From the NCBI GenBank assembly GCA_024707265.1, contig JANQAB010000004.1, forward strand, positions 682,001 to 746,000: a DNA stretch of 64,000 bases, in the 5' to 3' direction. Made by a program: the position numbers and the translations under genes. Source of the DNA: Sporocytophaga sp. GTDB lineage: Bacteria; Bacteroidota; Bacteroidia; Cytophagales; Cytophagaceae. Under the pieces are notes generated by a model. The model ran no database searches and was not told where the DNA came from. It worked only from the letters and a program-made list of their open reading frames with translations. Below are positions 46,341-56,379 of this stretch, piece by piece (position 1 is the stretch's first letter; each line of letters begins with the position of its first letter).

Positions 46341-47581
46341 TTATCTGTTCAGAACAGGTATGCAAACTTTAAAAGTTGTACCTATACCAAGCTTACTTTC
46401 TACTGAGATATTTCCTTTCAGCAGTTCTACATAACGCTTTACAATATTAAGTCCAAGTCCTGTACCCTGAATATTCCCTGCATTATGAGCTCTGAAAAAT
46501 CTGGTAAATAAGAATGGAATATCACTTTCTGGTATTCCAATGCCTTCATCTTTAACTGTTATATTTATTTCCTTATGATTAATGGTCATATCAATAGCAA
46601 TAGTGCCCTCACCGGAATATTTAGAGGCATTGGATAGGAGGTTTAACAGGATATTTTTTAATATATTTTTATCAAGATAGACATCCTCTTCACCATTATG
46701 CTTGCATAAAATAGTCTGATTGTTCTTTAGAGCAGGGGTGAGCTCTTCATTGATTTCAATTGCAAGGGAATGTAGGTTAAACTGTGACGGATTGTTTGAA
46801 ATAATTCCTTCTTCCAGTTTACTTAAAGATAAAAAATCATTCAGGATACCCGTCAGATTTGAAACAGAAGATTTTATTCTCAGAATATGCTTATCTATTT
46901 TTTCTTTTTCACCCATTTCATTGTATTTGGAAATAAGAGAAACGGAAGAAAGGATAGTACTCAACGGTGTTCTGAATTCATGAGAAGCAATAGTTACAAA
47001 TCTCGATTTAAGCTCATTGAGTTCTTTTTCTTTCTCAAGTGCCTTTCGTACTTCTGCCTCCGCTTGTTTTTGCTTATTATTTGTTTCTTTGAGTTGTTTG
47101 ATTGCGTCAAAGAGTTCTGAAGTCCTCTGTTGAACGCGTTCTTCCAGTTCGATATTCAGCTTTTTATATGCATTTTCAGCTTCTTTAAGCTTGGTAATAT
47201 CATGAATGACTCCTGTATATATGATCTTGTTCTGAAGAAAAACCTCGCTTACGCTTAGTCGGAAAGGGAATGCTACACCGCTCTTTTTTTTTTCCCCATT
47301 ACTTCACGACCTATTCCGATTATCTTTTTTTCACCTGTGCGCTGGTAGTTTTCGATATATTCATCGTGTTTGCTCTTGTCGGGTTCGGGCATCAGAATTT
47401 TGATATTCTGGCCAATCACCTCATCAGCTGCATATTCGAAAATTTTAGCAGCTGCCGGGTTTATGGTTTCAATAATTCCCTTCTGATCTATTGTAATAAT
47501 GCCATCAATAGCTGTTTCTATAATAGCTCTGAGGCGAGATTCGTTATCCAAAGGATTTTTATCCTGTTCGTTTAATGTCAA
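46341..47581 (-). CDS. PAS-domain sensor histidine kinase (frameshift in T10)
   Basis: Two frames join at the T10 run 47284-47293; one more or two fewer bases there give about 412 residues. The start is TTG at 47581. PAS domain ~15-130 (RAIIETAIDGIITIDQKGII; after the junction SGVAFPFRLSVSEVFL), a coiled coil, then HisKA with SHEFRTPLSTILSS and HATPase boxes NLLSNASKY, VKDEGIGIPESD and GTGLGLNIVKRY. It is soluble; the PAS type resembles FixL-like sensors, but no haem ligand could be assigned. The REC-CRP/FNR gene directly downstream is its likely target. Confidence 0.88.
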
Positions 47582-47614
47582 CTTCTCTTTTACTTTAAAG
47601 TTAAAAAATATATT

Positions 47615-48604
47615 TTAACAAAGCTCATTTTTTGATCTGCTTCCCGTTTGCCAGCTATCCAGGTTGTAGATAGTGGTATCTGCAATATTTTTTAAAGCAT
47701 TATCCGTGAGAAATGCCTGGTGGCCCGTTATTATTACATTTTTGAATGTTAGCAATCTTGCAAATACATCGTCTTTCATTATATCTGCAGAGTGGTTATA
47801 GAAGAATAAACCTTTCTCTTTCTCATACACATCCAGCCCCAGATATCCTATTTTTCCTGATTTAAGAGCATCAATAGCATCGATTGTGTTGATCAGACCG
47901 CCTCTGCCTGTATTTACAATCATCACTTTATCTTTCATCTTATTGATGCTTTCTTTGTTTATCATATATTTTGTGAGCTCATTTAGAGGAGCATGCAAAG
48001 AAATAATATCAGCTTTTTGATACATTTCATCAAGAGATACATATTGAAGGTTGTATTTCTCCGTGTATTCTTTGTTCTCTTTAATATCAAAGCCCAGTAC
48101 TTTGCAGCCAAATCCGTTCATGATCTTAGCTAATATTCCTCCAATCTTTCCTACGCCAATAATGCCGACTGTCTTGCCATTAAGATCAAAACCTATAAGG
48201 TCATCCAGTAGAAAATTGTAATCTTTAACTTTGTGGTCAGCCTGTACTACTTTCCTGTTTAATGCAAGGATCAGTGTTGCTGTGTGTTCAGCAATTGAAT
48301 AGGGAGAGTAGTCAGGGACATTGGCAACTTTAAAGTTTAGCTCTGTAGCTTTTTTCAGGTCTACATTGTCATATCCTGCTGCACGAACAGCAATAGAACG
48401 AATGTTAAGTTTTTTTATAATTTCCAACACTTCTGCCGAACCGTCATCATTGGTAAAAATTGAAATAGCATCACACCCATTTGCTTTATAGACAGTTTCT
48501 GAAGAAAGCGCCTCTTCGAAAAAGGATAACTCATGTTTTCCCTGGTTTGCGCTTTCAAGATATTTTCTTTCGTAAGGTTTGGTGCTATAGATTGCTAATT
48601 TCAT
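47615..48604 (-). CDS. ldhA: D-2-hydroxyacid dehydrogenase, probable fermentative D-lactate dehydrogenase
   Basis: 329 residues. NAD-binding GVGKIGGILAKIM in the Rossmann domain. Catalytic residues: Arg in NTGRGG, and the His near the C-terminus in ITGHQAFLT. RSIAVRAAGYDNVDL and VPDYSPYSIAEH are hallmarks of the LdhA branch. Reduces pyruvate to D-lactate with NADH, regenerating NAD when respiration is limited. It sits on the same strand between universal stress genes and the kinase/REC-CRP pair. Confidence 0.9.
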   Translation of the reverse strand: MKLAIYSTKPYERKYLESANQGKHELSFFEEALSSETVYKANGCDAISIFTNDDGSAEVLEIIKKLNIRSIAVRAAGYDNVDLKKATELNFKVANVPDYSPYSIAEHTATLILALNRKVVQADHKVKDYNFLLDDLIGFDLNGKTVGIIGVGKIGGILAKIMNGFGCKVLGFDIKENKEYTEKYNLQYVSLDEMYQKADIISLHAPLNELTKYMINKESINKMKDKVMIVNTGRGGLINTIDAIDALKSGKIGYLGLDVYEKEKGLFFYNHSADIMKDDVFARLLTFKNVIITGHQAFLTDNALKNIADTTIYNLDSWQTGSRSKNELC

Positions 48605-48665
48605 GCTAGATAGTTTATTGCTTTTTTTATAATTTATATGTGTTGTTATAGTATTTTTAAATCAA

Positions 48666-49511
48666 TTAATTTACTTTAAATGTAAGTACCGGAAACTCTG
48701 CAAAGTTAACAAGATCTTCAGAGATTCCCCCGAGCCAATGCAAACCTTTGTGCTGATGTGTAGACAATGCTATGATATCTGCATGGGTATCTTCTGCATA
48801 TTTTACAATTCCATTATATTCGGTTAAATCTTCACGAATAATACTTTCACAATTTTTGATCTGAAAACGGTTGATATAATCTCTTAACCTGCTTTGAATT
48901 ATATTATGATTTGATTCATAATTGATCAAGGGATTAATATATAATAAATGAATTTTAAAATCAAATATTTCCTGTAATGCTTTGAGTTTACCTATGAATT
49001 CTGGAGAATCGTCTTGAAAGTTGGTGGCAAGCACAACATTTCTGATACGAAAATCCTTATTGTTATTTTTTACTGATAAAACCATGCAGTCGGCTCTGGT
49101 TACTACTTTTTCAGCATTAGACTCGTTAAATATTCCCTTTAATATTCCTTCACATCCTGAAGTTCCCAATATGATCAAATCTGCTTTTTCCAAAGTAATA
49201 TACTTAGAAAAATGTTTGCCTGGATCTCCAACTTTTATCTTTGGTACAAATCTTACTCCCACGTATTTTACATCATCCAGAATAGCATGGATCTTATTTT
49301 TGGCAATCTCTATACACTTCAACACATACACTTGCTCCATTTTATCAGGCATAAATACTTCACCTGTTTCACTGATGGTGGTTCCTCCGGGGGCTTCAAT
49401 TACGTGAAATAGCTCCACTTCTGCCTGAGTTTTACGGGCTATTTCTGTTGCTGCAACAAGAGCATTTTCAGATACTTCAGAAAAATCTATAGGAACGATT
49501 ATCTTTTTCAC
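48666..49511 (-). CDS. universal stress protein, two Usp domains
   Basis: 281 residues, two tandem UspA-like domains. The first opens MKKIIVPIDFSEVSENALVA and carries the ATP-type loop ILGTSGCEGILKGIFNESN. The second (IRNVVLATNFQDDSPEFIGK) is more divergent and its loop STHQHKGLHWLGG fits poorly. Usp proteins bind ATP and support survival under starvation or low oxygen. It is one of two such genes in tandem, with ldhA downstream on the same strand. Confidence 0.9.
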   Translation of the reverse strand: MKKIIVPIDFSEVSENALVAATEIARKTQAEVELFHVIEAPGGTTISETGEVFMPDKMEQVYVLKCIEIAKNKIHAILDDVKYVGVRFVPKIKVGDPGKHFSKYITLEKADLIILGTSGCEGILKGIFNESNAEKVVTRADCMVLSVKNNNKDFRIRNVVLATNFQDDSPEFIGKLKALQEIFDFKIHLLYINPLINYESNHNIIQSRLRDYINRFQIKNCESIIREDLTEYNGIVKYAEDTHADIIALSTHQHKGLHWLGGISEDLVNFAEFPVLTFKVN

Positions 49512-49533
49512 AAATAGTTATTTTAATATTGAC

Positions 49534-50400
49534 TTAAGATTTATTTGAATGCAAAATAAGAACAGGCATGCTGAATTTTTTCAAAACACTTTTGATTACA
49601 CTCTTATGAAATAGTTCATCCAACCAGTTTCTTTTATTATAAATAAGTACAAGTAGATCTGAATGGTCTTCCTTTACACTTTTGTACAATCCTTCCTCGA
49701 CTACATCAGACAGGACTGTTTTATATTTTATATGATCATACTTTGTTACTTTTTTTACTGCATTTAAGACGGTGGATGCTATTTCGGATTCACTGATTTT
49801 TTCGTATTCCTGAAAGGATCTGGCATAATGTTCTATATGTAATAGAGTTATTTCAGCATTATATAAATCAGCCAGCTCTATGATATTTTTTACAGAAGAA
49901 GCTTTTTCTAATAGCTCTTCTATTGCAAAGTCTATTTTATTAAAAGGTTTGACAGGAGTCTCTTCATGAATAACAAGTATTGGAACATCTGTATTTTCAA
50001 TAATATTCTGAACTGTGCTGCCTAATATATCCTGAAGACCTGCAGGATTGTTTGTTCCCATAACAATGAGATCAGCATGATGGCGCTCTGCTAGTTCTTT
50101 AATTTCCTGTTCTGGAATATTGTATTGAATAATGTATTGAGCGTTTATAGTATTGCCAGAAACGGTCCTAAAAGAAGATATATATCCACAGACAGAATCA
50201 AGCTTTGATTTCAAATATTCTTTAGTTTCTTCCAGCACATTACCAAACACCACAGGAAAGGGCTCATCATTAATAGAAGTGAGCGTAAATGCATGCGCAA
50301 CGATGATTTTTGCATCTGATTTTTGTGCTATCATGATAGCAAATTCCAAAGCTTTTTGTGAGGCTTTCGAAAAATTAGTGGGAAGGAGAATAGTTTTCAT
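49534..50400 (-). CDS. universal stress protein, two Usp domains
   Basis: 288 residues, the same two-domain layout as its downstream neighbour but clearly diverged. The start MKTILLPTNFSKASQKALEF and the loop VMGTNNPAGLQDILGSTVQN (G-2x-G-9x-G-S/N type) are typical of ATP-binding Usp. The second half has LVLIYNKRNWLDELFHKSVI. 22 bases separate it from the next usp gene. The gap 50401-50583 upstream is AT-rich and non-coding and should hold the promoter of the stress-gene run. Confidence 0.9.
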   Translation of the reverse strand: MKTILLPTNFSKASQKALEFAIMIAQKSDAKIIVAHAFTLTSINDEPFPVVFGNVLEETKEYLKSKLDSVCGYISSFRTVSGNTINAQYIIQYNIPEQEIKELAERHHADLIVMGTNNPAGLQDILGSTVQNIIENTDVPILVIHEETPVKPFNKIDFAIEELLEKASSVKNIIELADLYNAEITLLHIEHYARSFQEYEKISESEIASTVLNAVKKVTKYDHIKYKTVLSDVVEEGLYKSVKEDHSDLLVLIYNKRNWLDELFHKSVIKSVLKKFSMPVLILHSNKS

Positions 50401-50583
50401 AATTGTTCGATCTATAATGTAAAGGTCAGATTATGAGGGACTCGAAAAAATGAGTTTAATTATTTTTAAAAATGATATTTGTCACATTTGTAATAGTAGG
50501 TCAGTTCTGTATATAGAATCATATTAGAAAAATTCTTGCAAGGCGTTGATAATCATATATTTTATTGTTATTTGGTTTTTCTT

Positions 50584-50614
50584 TTGGTTTTTAGACCGAT
50601 CGGTCTTATTTTTG
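50584..50614 (+). promoter_or_regulatory. tetR promoter with operator in the -33/-7 spacer
   Basis: TTG (50584-50586), a 20-base spacer, then TATTTTTG (50607-50614) match the Bacteroidota promoter pattern TTG-N17-23-TAnnTTTG. The spacer holds a perfect 14-bp palindrome AGACCGATCGGTCT (50593-50606), a typical TetR-family operator. The expected start of transcription falls at or next to the GTG start codon (50619), so the mRNA may be leaderless. Confidence 0.75.
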
Positions 50615-50618
50615 TGTT

Positions 50619-51214
50619 GTGGAATCAAAAGCTGAAAAGACCAAGGCGTTAATTATAGAAAAAGCTGCTCATGCTTTTAATAAGAAGGGATTTCATGGTA
50701 CTTCCATGAATGATATACTGGAAGTTACAGGCTTGGCGAAAGGGGGGTATATGGTCATTTTAAAAGTAAAGAAGAAATCATAGAAGCTGCTTTTGAATAT
50801 TCATTTGCGAAAGTGATGAATGAACTGGTTGTTCGAATAAAGGCCTGTGACAATGCTATTGATAAATTATTAGCCATCACCGATTATTATTATAATTATA
50901 CCTTGCATTCACCCATTGAAGGTGGATGCCCTATTCTCAATTATAGCAGCTTTGCTGATGACAGATTACCGGACTTAAAACTACTTCTCAACAAGGCTTC
51001 CAGGCAAATGCTATTCAATCTAGTTCAGATTATTGAAAAAGGTCAGAAATATAATCAGATAAAACAATCAGTTCAGGCAAATCTTGCCGCCGATATTCTC
51101 TATAGTCGGATAGAAGGTGCTATTATGCTTTCTAAAGCTACTGGGGACCCATTGAAACTCAATAGATTGCTTGATGAACTCAAATCTTATATTACAATTA
51201 CTTTAAAAGCTTAA
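50619..51214 (+). CDS. TetR-family transcriptional repressor (one G missing in G6)
   Basis: The N-terminal HTH reads from GTG 50619: ALIIEKAAHAFNKKGFHGTS, then MNDILEVTGLAKGG. At the G6 run (50742-50747) adding one G gives VYGHFKSKEEIIEAAF, the canonical end of a TetR HTH, and a 198-residue protein. The C-terminal ligand domain is of TetR_C type (HSPIEGGCPILNYSSFADDR). It likely represses itself and the thioesterase gene, since the same 14-bp operator type precedes both. The inducer may be an acyl-CoA or fatty-acid-like compound (inference from the neighbour). Confidence 0.88.
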
Positions 51215-51231
51215 TTATTTTAACCTAAAAA

Positions 51232-51245
51232 AGACCGAATGGTCT
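51232..51245 (+). promoter_or_regulatory. second TetR operator, upstream of the thioesterase gene
   Basis: AGACCGAATGGTCT differs from the first operator by two central bases. It ends seven bases before the ATG at 51253, so bound repressor would block initiation of the thioesterase transcript. Confidence 0.75.
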
Positions 51246-51252
51246 ATTTGAT

Positions 51253-51744
51253 ATGATAAAAGAACCTAGCTCCGTTTATACCATCCGTTTCCAGGATTGC
51301 GATCCGATGGGACATTTGAACAATAGCCGTTACATTGATTACATCATTAATGCACGAGAAGACCATCTGGATCAGTATTATAATTTGAAGTTGAGTGATT
51401 TTATTGCTGCTGGATATTGCTGGGTGGTTACCAATCATGAGATCTACTACATTAAGCCTTCTTTGTATAATGAGAAAGTAAAAATTCAAACCTCTGTTAT
51501 CGAAGTAGACAATTCTTCGCTACTAGTTGAGGGGCTCATGATGAGCGAAGATGAAAGACAGTTTAAGAGTCTCCTTTGGACGAAATATTTTTATGTTAAT
51601 GTTAAAACAGGTAAAAGAGAAAATCACGCTCCGGAGCAGATAGAGTTTTTCAATAATCTTAAGAATGAGCATCTAAGTTCTTATAAGGAAAGTAAAAATC
51701 GACTGAAGACTTTATTAGACCTGCAAAAAAAAGCAAAGTATTGA
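51253..51744 (+). CDS. acyl-CoA thioesterase (4HBT, hotdog fold)
   Basis: 163 residues. VYTIRFQDCDPMGHLNNSRY is the 4HBT signature with the catalytic Asp (DxDPxGH-N). YIDYIINAREDHLDQYY and ITNHEIYY-type strands complete one hotdog domain. It hydrolyses an acyl-CoA thioester, usually of medium or long chain. Controlled by the upstream TetR regulator through the site at 51232. Confidence 0.9.
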   Translation: MIKEPSSVYTIRFQDCDPMGHLNNSRYIDYIINAREDHLDQYYNLKLSDFIAAGYCWVVTNHEIYYIKPSLYNEKVKIQTSVIEVDNSSLLVEGLMMSEDERQFKSLLWTKYFYVNVKTGKRENHAPEQIEFFNNLKNEHLSSYKESKNRLKTLLDLQKKAKY

Positions 51745-51898
51745 AGATATTATTCATGAATATTGTACATCATAAAATTTGTATGACCGCTGTGGTATAT
51801 TGAAGCCTGGTGTCTTAAAAAGCTATATGGGAATATATTTATAATTTAAATTCATGAACAAAAAGTTAGAGTTTATGTAATGACAAAAATGAATATAC

Positions 51899-52429
51899 AT
51901 GATAGCTTTTAATTCTACCATTGAAGCCATATTGTTAAAACATAAGGAATTCCTGGCGGGAAATTATGATATGTATAGAAACCATGTATACAGAGTATTC
52001 ATGTTTTGTCAGTTACAGGATGGAAGTAATAATAATTCGGAAAAGTATGCAATTGCTTCTGCTTATCATGATATAGGTATTTGGACAGATCATACTTTTG
52101 ATTATCTGAATCCTTCAATAAAAAATGCAGAAGAGTATCTTTATTCCATTGACAGAATTGATTGGATACAGGAAATATCTTTAATGATTGAAATGCATCA
52201 TAAATTATCAGCATATAAATCCGATAATCCACACACTATAGAGATCTTCAGAAAAGCGGACTGGATCGACGTTTCTTTAGGGCTTCTTAATTATGGTTTA
52301 AATAGGTCAGAAATTTATGCAGTCAGAAATAGTATTTCTAATGAAGGCTTTCATAAATTCTTATTAGGTCTATTAATTAAAAACTTTGCGAAACATCCAT
52401 TTAAGCCCTTTCCTGTTTTTAAACTTTAA
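51899..52429 (+). CDS. HD-domain phosphohydrolase-like protein
   Basis: 176 residues. The metal-binding HD pattern is visible: His in YRNHVYRVF, HD in SAYHDIGIWT, His in IEMHHKLS, and a late Asp in RKADWIDVS. It is a single HD domain with no regulatory partner domain. HD proteins hydrolyse phosphate esters or nucleotides; the substrate is unknown. Start ATG 51899. Confidence 0.82.
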   Translation: MIAFNSTIEAILLKHKEFLAGNYDMYRNHVYRVFMFCQLQDGSNNNSEKYAIASAYHDIGIWTDHTFDYLNPSIKNAEEYLYSIDRIDWIQEISLMIEMHHKLSAYKSDNPHTIEIFRKADWIDVSLGLLNYGLNRSEIYAVRNSISNEGFHKFLLGLLIKNFAKHPFKPFPVFKL

Positions 52430-52744
52430 GTGAAGGAATACAAATCAAAACAGTCTTCATTTTATTTTATTCTTTTTAAATAAGTCTTACTTATTTAAAC
52501 CGTTAATTTTTTTAATTTCTTTTTAGCTCAGAATATCTGGTATTTATATTTTTAAAAAAATCTGGTTTACCTTTTTAGTTTCATTGTGTAGCAGTCTAAA
52601 TCCAAAAACATCCGAAGAATCATTTGCTGAATTTCTTCATAATGATTTTATGCAGAATAGTAGTAGCTAATGATTGAATTTATAAGTCGATTAAACCTGA
52701 AATTTATAAAATACATTTACTATTAATCTAATATTCTGAAAAAG
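52430..52744. other. non-coding gap with hairpin and a lipoprotein-like remnant
   Basis: A perfect 11-bp inverted repeat tttaaataagt-ctt-acttatttaaa lies at 52475-52499. Bases 52542-52670 encode about 42 lipoprotein-like codons (KKIWFTFLVSLCSSLNPKTS...) ending in TAA but without a start codon; probably a remnant. Confidence 0.4.
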
Positions 52745-55700
52745 ATGCGATTACTCACCAAAAAGGTTTTAGCTGTTACAAAACTGGCCAGTTTATTTTT
52801 AATGCTTTGCATGAGCATTAAAGGTGTTGCACAGGTTCCATCCACTTACCAGGTTGGTAGATGGTATAAGTTTAAATCTGCAGCCGTTACGTATACCATG
52901 GATGATAATACATCCAATCAGCTGCCGGTAGCCATTCCACTTTTTAATCAGTATAACTTTAAAACTACCATGTTTGTGGTTACCAATTGGGGGCCAAACT
53001 GGAATCAATTAAACACCGCCGCTGCTAATGGTCACGAAGTAGCTAGTCATACTGTTTCGCACGCAACTTTGAATACCATAGGCGTATCTCAACAAGAGAC
53101 GGAATACAGAAATTCACAGAATACTATTAATTCCAACGTACCAAACGGAAAATGCTTAACAATCGCATACCCAAACTGTAATACAGGTGATATTTCTACT
53201 CTTCAAAAATATTTTATAGCAGGAAGAACCTGTAGCGGACAAATTATACCGAGTTCTCCTACTGACTTTTATAATCTTAGCTCTATTATATGTGGAAACA
53301 CGGGCGTAAACACTGCCAACGATTTGAATAACAGAATATCCAGCGCTAAAAATTCCAATGGATGGTGTGTATTCCTTCTTCATGGTATAGATAACGACGG
53401 AGGGTATTCTCCAATATCGTCAAGCGTTCTAAGTAGTCATTTGTCTTATGTAAATACTAATGTTGCCGATTACTGGGTGGGGACATTTTCTAATGTTGTA
53501 AAATATATCAAAGAACGTAATGCCCTGAATATTTCAGAAACTGCTGTAAATAATGATTCATTGAGATTAACTGCAACAGATAATCTTGATAATTCTATTT
53601 ATGACGCAGCGGTTACCGTGCGTCGTCAATTACCAAGCGGTTGGACAGAAGCAAAAGTATATTTAGGAAACACCTTGCAAACATCTACTATTGTGACAGT
53701 AAACAATGTCAAGTACATAGAGTTTGACGTAGTGCCAGACAAAGGTACTTATGCTCTTGCAAATAAAACTTCAACTTCAACTTGTGCCACAGTTGCACCG
53801 ACAGTAGTGTCTCCGGTAACTTATGCAAAAGGCGCTACTGCAACTGCATTAACTGCAACAGGTACTTCTTTAAAATGGTATACTGAATCTACCGGAGGTA
53901 CAGCTTCAACTGCCGCACCGGTTCCAAGTACTGCTACGGCAGGCACTAAAATATACTATGTATCACAGACTTTAAATAACTGCGAAGGTCCAAGAGCCGC
54001 CATTACGGTGAACGTTACAGATGGCTCGACTGGGGGAGGAGAATGTAATGAAACGGGAGAAGGTGCTTATTTCACAGGAGTATACAGAAATATGTTCAAA
54101 GAACTTTTGAACAAAAGTGACTCAGAAATCAATACCAAGATCAACAATGCCTTTCAGCAAATATTTTATGGAAGTTCCAATCAGAAATTATATTATGAGG
54201 TAGGTCAGGACCAGGCTTATATTCTGGATGTAGCCAATAATGATGTTCGTTCTGAAGGGATGTCTTACGGATTGATGATTTGTGTGCAGCTCAACAAACA
54301 AGCGGAGTTTAATAAGTTATGGAGATGGACCAAAAACTATATGCATCATACTTCCGGGAACCTGGATGGATTTTTTAAATGGCAATTGAATATTAATGGC
54401 GGAACTATCGATGCAAACCCTGCACCAGATGGAGAAGCATATTTTGCAACAGCTTTATTTTTTGCTGCTAATCGTTGGGGTAATGGTACGGGAATTTTTA
54501 ATTATGAGGCTGAAGCTCAATCTATTTTAAGTAAAGTACAAGGCAAAACAGGTGCAGGTGGCATCAATAATTTGTTCAATACAAATTCAAAGTTAATAAC
54601 ATTCGGACCTAATCAGGGGTCGTATGACTTTACCGATCCTTCTTATAATTTGCCAGCTTTCTGGGAGTTGTGGGCTCGTTGGTCAACATCGAATAAAGCT
54701 TTTTGGGCTCAGACACCAGCAGCAGCAAGAAAGTTGCTTCGTGATGCATCTCACTCTAGTTCTGGCTTAACAACAGACTACTCAAATTTTGACGGAACAC
54801 CTAAATCTACATCTTTCAATTCTGATAGTCACAGATTTATGTATGATGCATGGAGAAGTATTATGAACATTGGGATGGACTATCATTGGTTCAAAGCAGA
54901 TGCCCTGCAGCCTGCAATTGCTGAGCGTTATTTGACATTTTTCAAAAATCAGGGATCGGGATATAAAAACCATTATGACTGGAATGGCTCTAATGCAGGA
55001 GGTGATCATTCAACCGGTCTTGTTGCATGTAATGCAGTAGCGTCTCTGGCTACAACAAACACTTCTCTTTCAACACCTTTTGTAGAGGAGTTTTGGAACA
55101 TAGCAGTTCCCAGCGGCACTTACAGATACTACGATGGTATGTTGTATATGCTTGCTATATTAAATGTGTCAGGTAATTTCAAAGTATATAAACCTGCTTG
55201 TGAAAATCCTTGCGCGACTCCTGCTCCGGCAGTAACAGCTACTGTATCGTACGAACTTGGTGATGTAGCAACCGCATTGACAGCGTCAGGTACCAGCCTG
55301 AAGTGGTATACAGCTGAAGCAGGTGGTACTGCGTTGGCTTCTGCACCTGTTCCAAATACATCGGCACCTGGAGCTGTGACGTATTATGTTTCTCAAACAT
55401 TGGACGGATGTGAAGGGCCAAGAGCTTCTATTACTGTTCAGGTTACTTTTACCTACAAAATCTATAATACAAACCTCGCTCCGACAATTGATGGAGTGGT
55501 GGATGAGATGTGGAATGACCCACTTATCACACCTATCACTGCTACAAAAACGCTTGTTGGGACTATATCAAACAGCAATGATTTAAGCGGTACGGCTAAA
55601 ATTATGTGGGACAATACAAATGTCTATGTCCTGGCAGTTGTAACCGACAATGTAAAGACCAATGACAGTCCTAATAGCTATGAAGATGATGCTGTCGAAT

Positions 55701-56299
55701 TTTACTTTGATATCAATAACGATAAAGCATCAACCTATGGGTCCAATGATGTTCAATATTCATTTGGATGGAACGATGGCGCTGTGGTAGGTGTATTACC
55801 ATCCGGAAGATCTACCGCAGGAATTATCTATAGCAGTGTAAGCACAAGCGATGGTTATATTATAGAAGCCAGCATTCCATGGGCTACCTTACAAGGAACG
55901 CCTTCCAAAGACCAAAGCATAGGTATTGATTTTATGATCAATGATGACGATGACGGTAGTGGCAGAGATAAAAAACTGTCCTGGAACGCATCTGAAGATA
56001 ATGCATGGCAAGATCCTTCTCTTTTTGGAACAGCGGTACTTGCAGAGAGGATTATTACTAGTATAGGAAAATATAACCAACTTAACATTGCGATATATCC
56101 GAATCCTGCTCAAGAATTTGTCAAGGTACAAGGATTGCATGGAAATTTTGAATACAATATTCTTGATAATTCAGGCAGAGTGATTCAGCAAGGTAGAAGT
56201 GATGGCCAAATTGAAACTGGCAATCTGAAGTCAGGCATTTATGCTCTGATGATCCAGCAAGAGAGCATAAATAGTGTGGTGAAGGTAGTGATTAAGTAG
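52745..56299 (+). CDS. modular xylan enzyme: CE4 deacetylase + GH8 + CBM9, T9SS-sorted
   Basis: 1,184 residues. Signal peptide, then a polysaccharide deacetylase (CE4) at ~35-260 with TMDDN (usual TFDDG) and HEVASHTVSHATL, the metal-binding H-x4-H. An Ig-like module ~342-425, a GH8 catalytic domain ~437-815 with DVRSEGMSYGLM (general acid Glu504) and FMYDAWRS (base Asp701), a second Ig-like module ~820-902, CBM9 ~902-1100 (IDGVVDEMWNDP), and a T9SS tail from YPNPAQ. The GH8 part looks closest to reducing-end xylose-releasing exo-oligoxylanases. Together: remove acetyl groups from xylan or xylo-oligosaccharides and cut them outside the cell. Xylan as substrate is inference. Confidence 0.9.
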   Translation: MRLLTKKVLAVTKLASLFLMLCMSIKGVAQVPSTYQVGRWYKFKSAAVTYTMDDNTSNQLPVAIPLFNQYNFKTTMFVVTNWGPNWNQLNTAAANGHEVASHTVSHATLNTIGVSQQETEYRNSQNTINSNVPNGKCLTIAYPNCNTGDISTLQKYFIAGRTCSGQIIPSSPTDFYNLSSIICGNTGVNTANDLNNRISSAKNSNGWCVFLLHGIDNDGGYSPISSSVLSSHLSYVNTNVADYWVGTFSNVVKYIKERNALNISETAVNNDSLRLTATDNLDNSIYDAAVTVRRQLPSGWTEAKVYLGNTLQTSTIVTVNNVKYIEFDVVPDKGTYALANKTSTSTCATVAPTVVSPVTYAKGATATALTATGTSLKWYTESTGGTASTAAPVPSTATAGTKIYYVSQTLNNCEGPRAAITVNVTDGSTGGGECNETGEGAYFTGVYRNMFKELLNKSDSEINTKINNAFQQIFYGSSNQKLYYEVGQDQAYILDVANNDVRSEGMSYGLMICVQLNKQAEFNKLWRWTKNYMHHTSGNLDGFFKWQLNINGGTIDANPAPDGEAYFATALFFAANRWGNGTGIFNYEAEAQSILSKVQGKTGAGGINNLFNTNSKLITFGPNQGSYDFTDPSYNLPAFWELWARWSTSNKAFWAQTPAAARKLLRDASHSSSGLTTDYSNFDGTPKSTSFNSDSHRFMYDAWRSIMNIGMDYHWFKADALQPAIAERYLTFFKNQGSGYKNHYDWNGSNAGGDHSTGLVACNAVASLATTNTSLSTPFVEEFWNIAVPSGTYRYYDGMLYMLAILNVSGNFKVYKPACENPCATPAPAVTATVSYELGDVATALTASGTSLKWYTAEAGGTALASAPVPNTSAPGAVTYYVSQTLDGCEGPRASITVQVTFTYKIYNTNLAPTIDGVVDEMWNDPLITPITATKTLVGTISNSNDLSGTAKIMWDNTNVYVLAVVTDNVKTNDSPNSYEDDAVEFYFDINNDKASTYGSNDVQYSFGWNDGAVVGVLPSGRSTAGIIYSSVSTSDGYIIEASIPWATLQGTPSKDQSIGIDFMINDDDDGSGRDKKLSWNASEDNAWQDPSLFGTAVLAERIITSIGKYNQLNIAIYPNPAQEFVKVQGLHGNFEYNILDNSGRVIQQGRSDGQIETGNLKSGIYALMIQQESINSVVKVVIK

Positions 56300-56337
56300 C
56301 ACGAAGGTCACCAACTTCTTACTGCCCAACATCAATG

Positions 56338-56379
56338 AAAAGAGGTTGTCTTTATTAATAAGGACAGCCTCTTTTTTTA
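56338..56379 (+). terminator. intrinsic terminator after the xylan enzyme
   Basis: Stem agaggttgtc / ggacagcctct around tttattaataa, followed by seven T. Confidence 0.85.
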
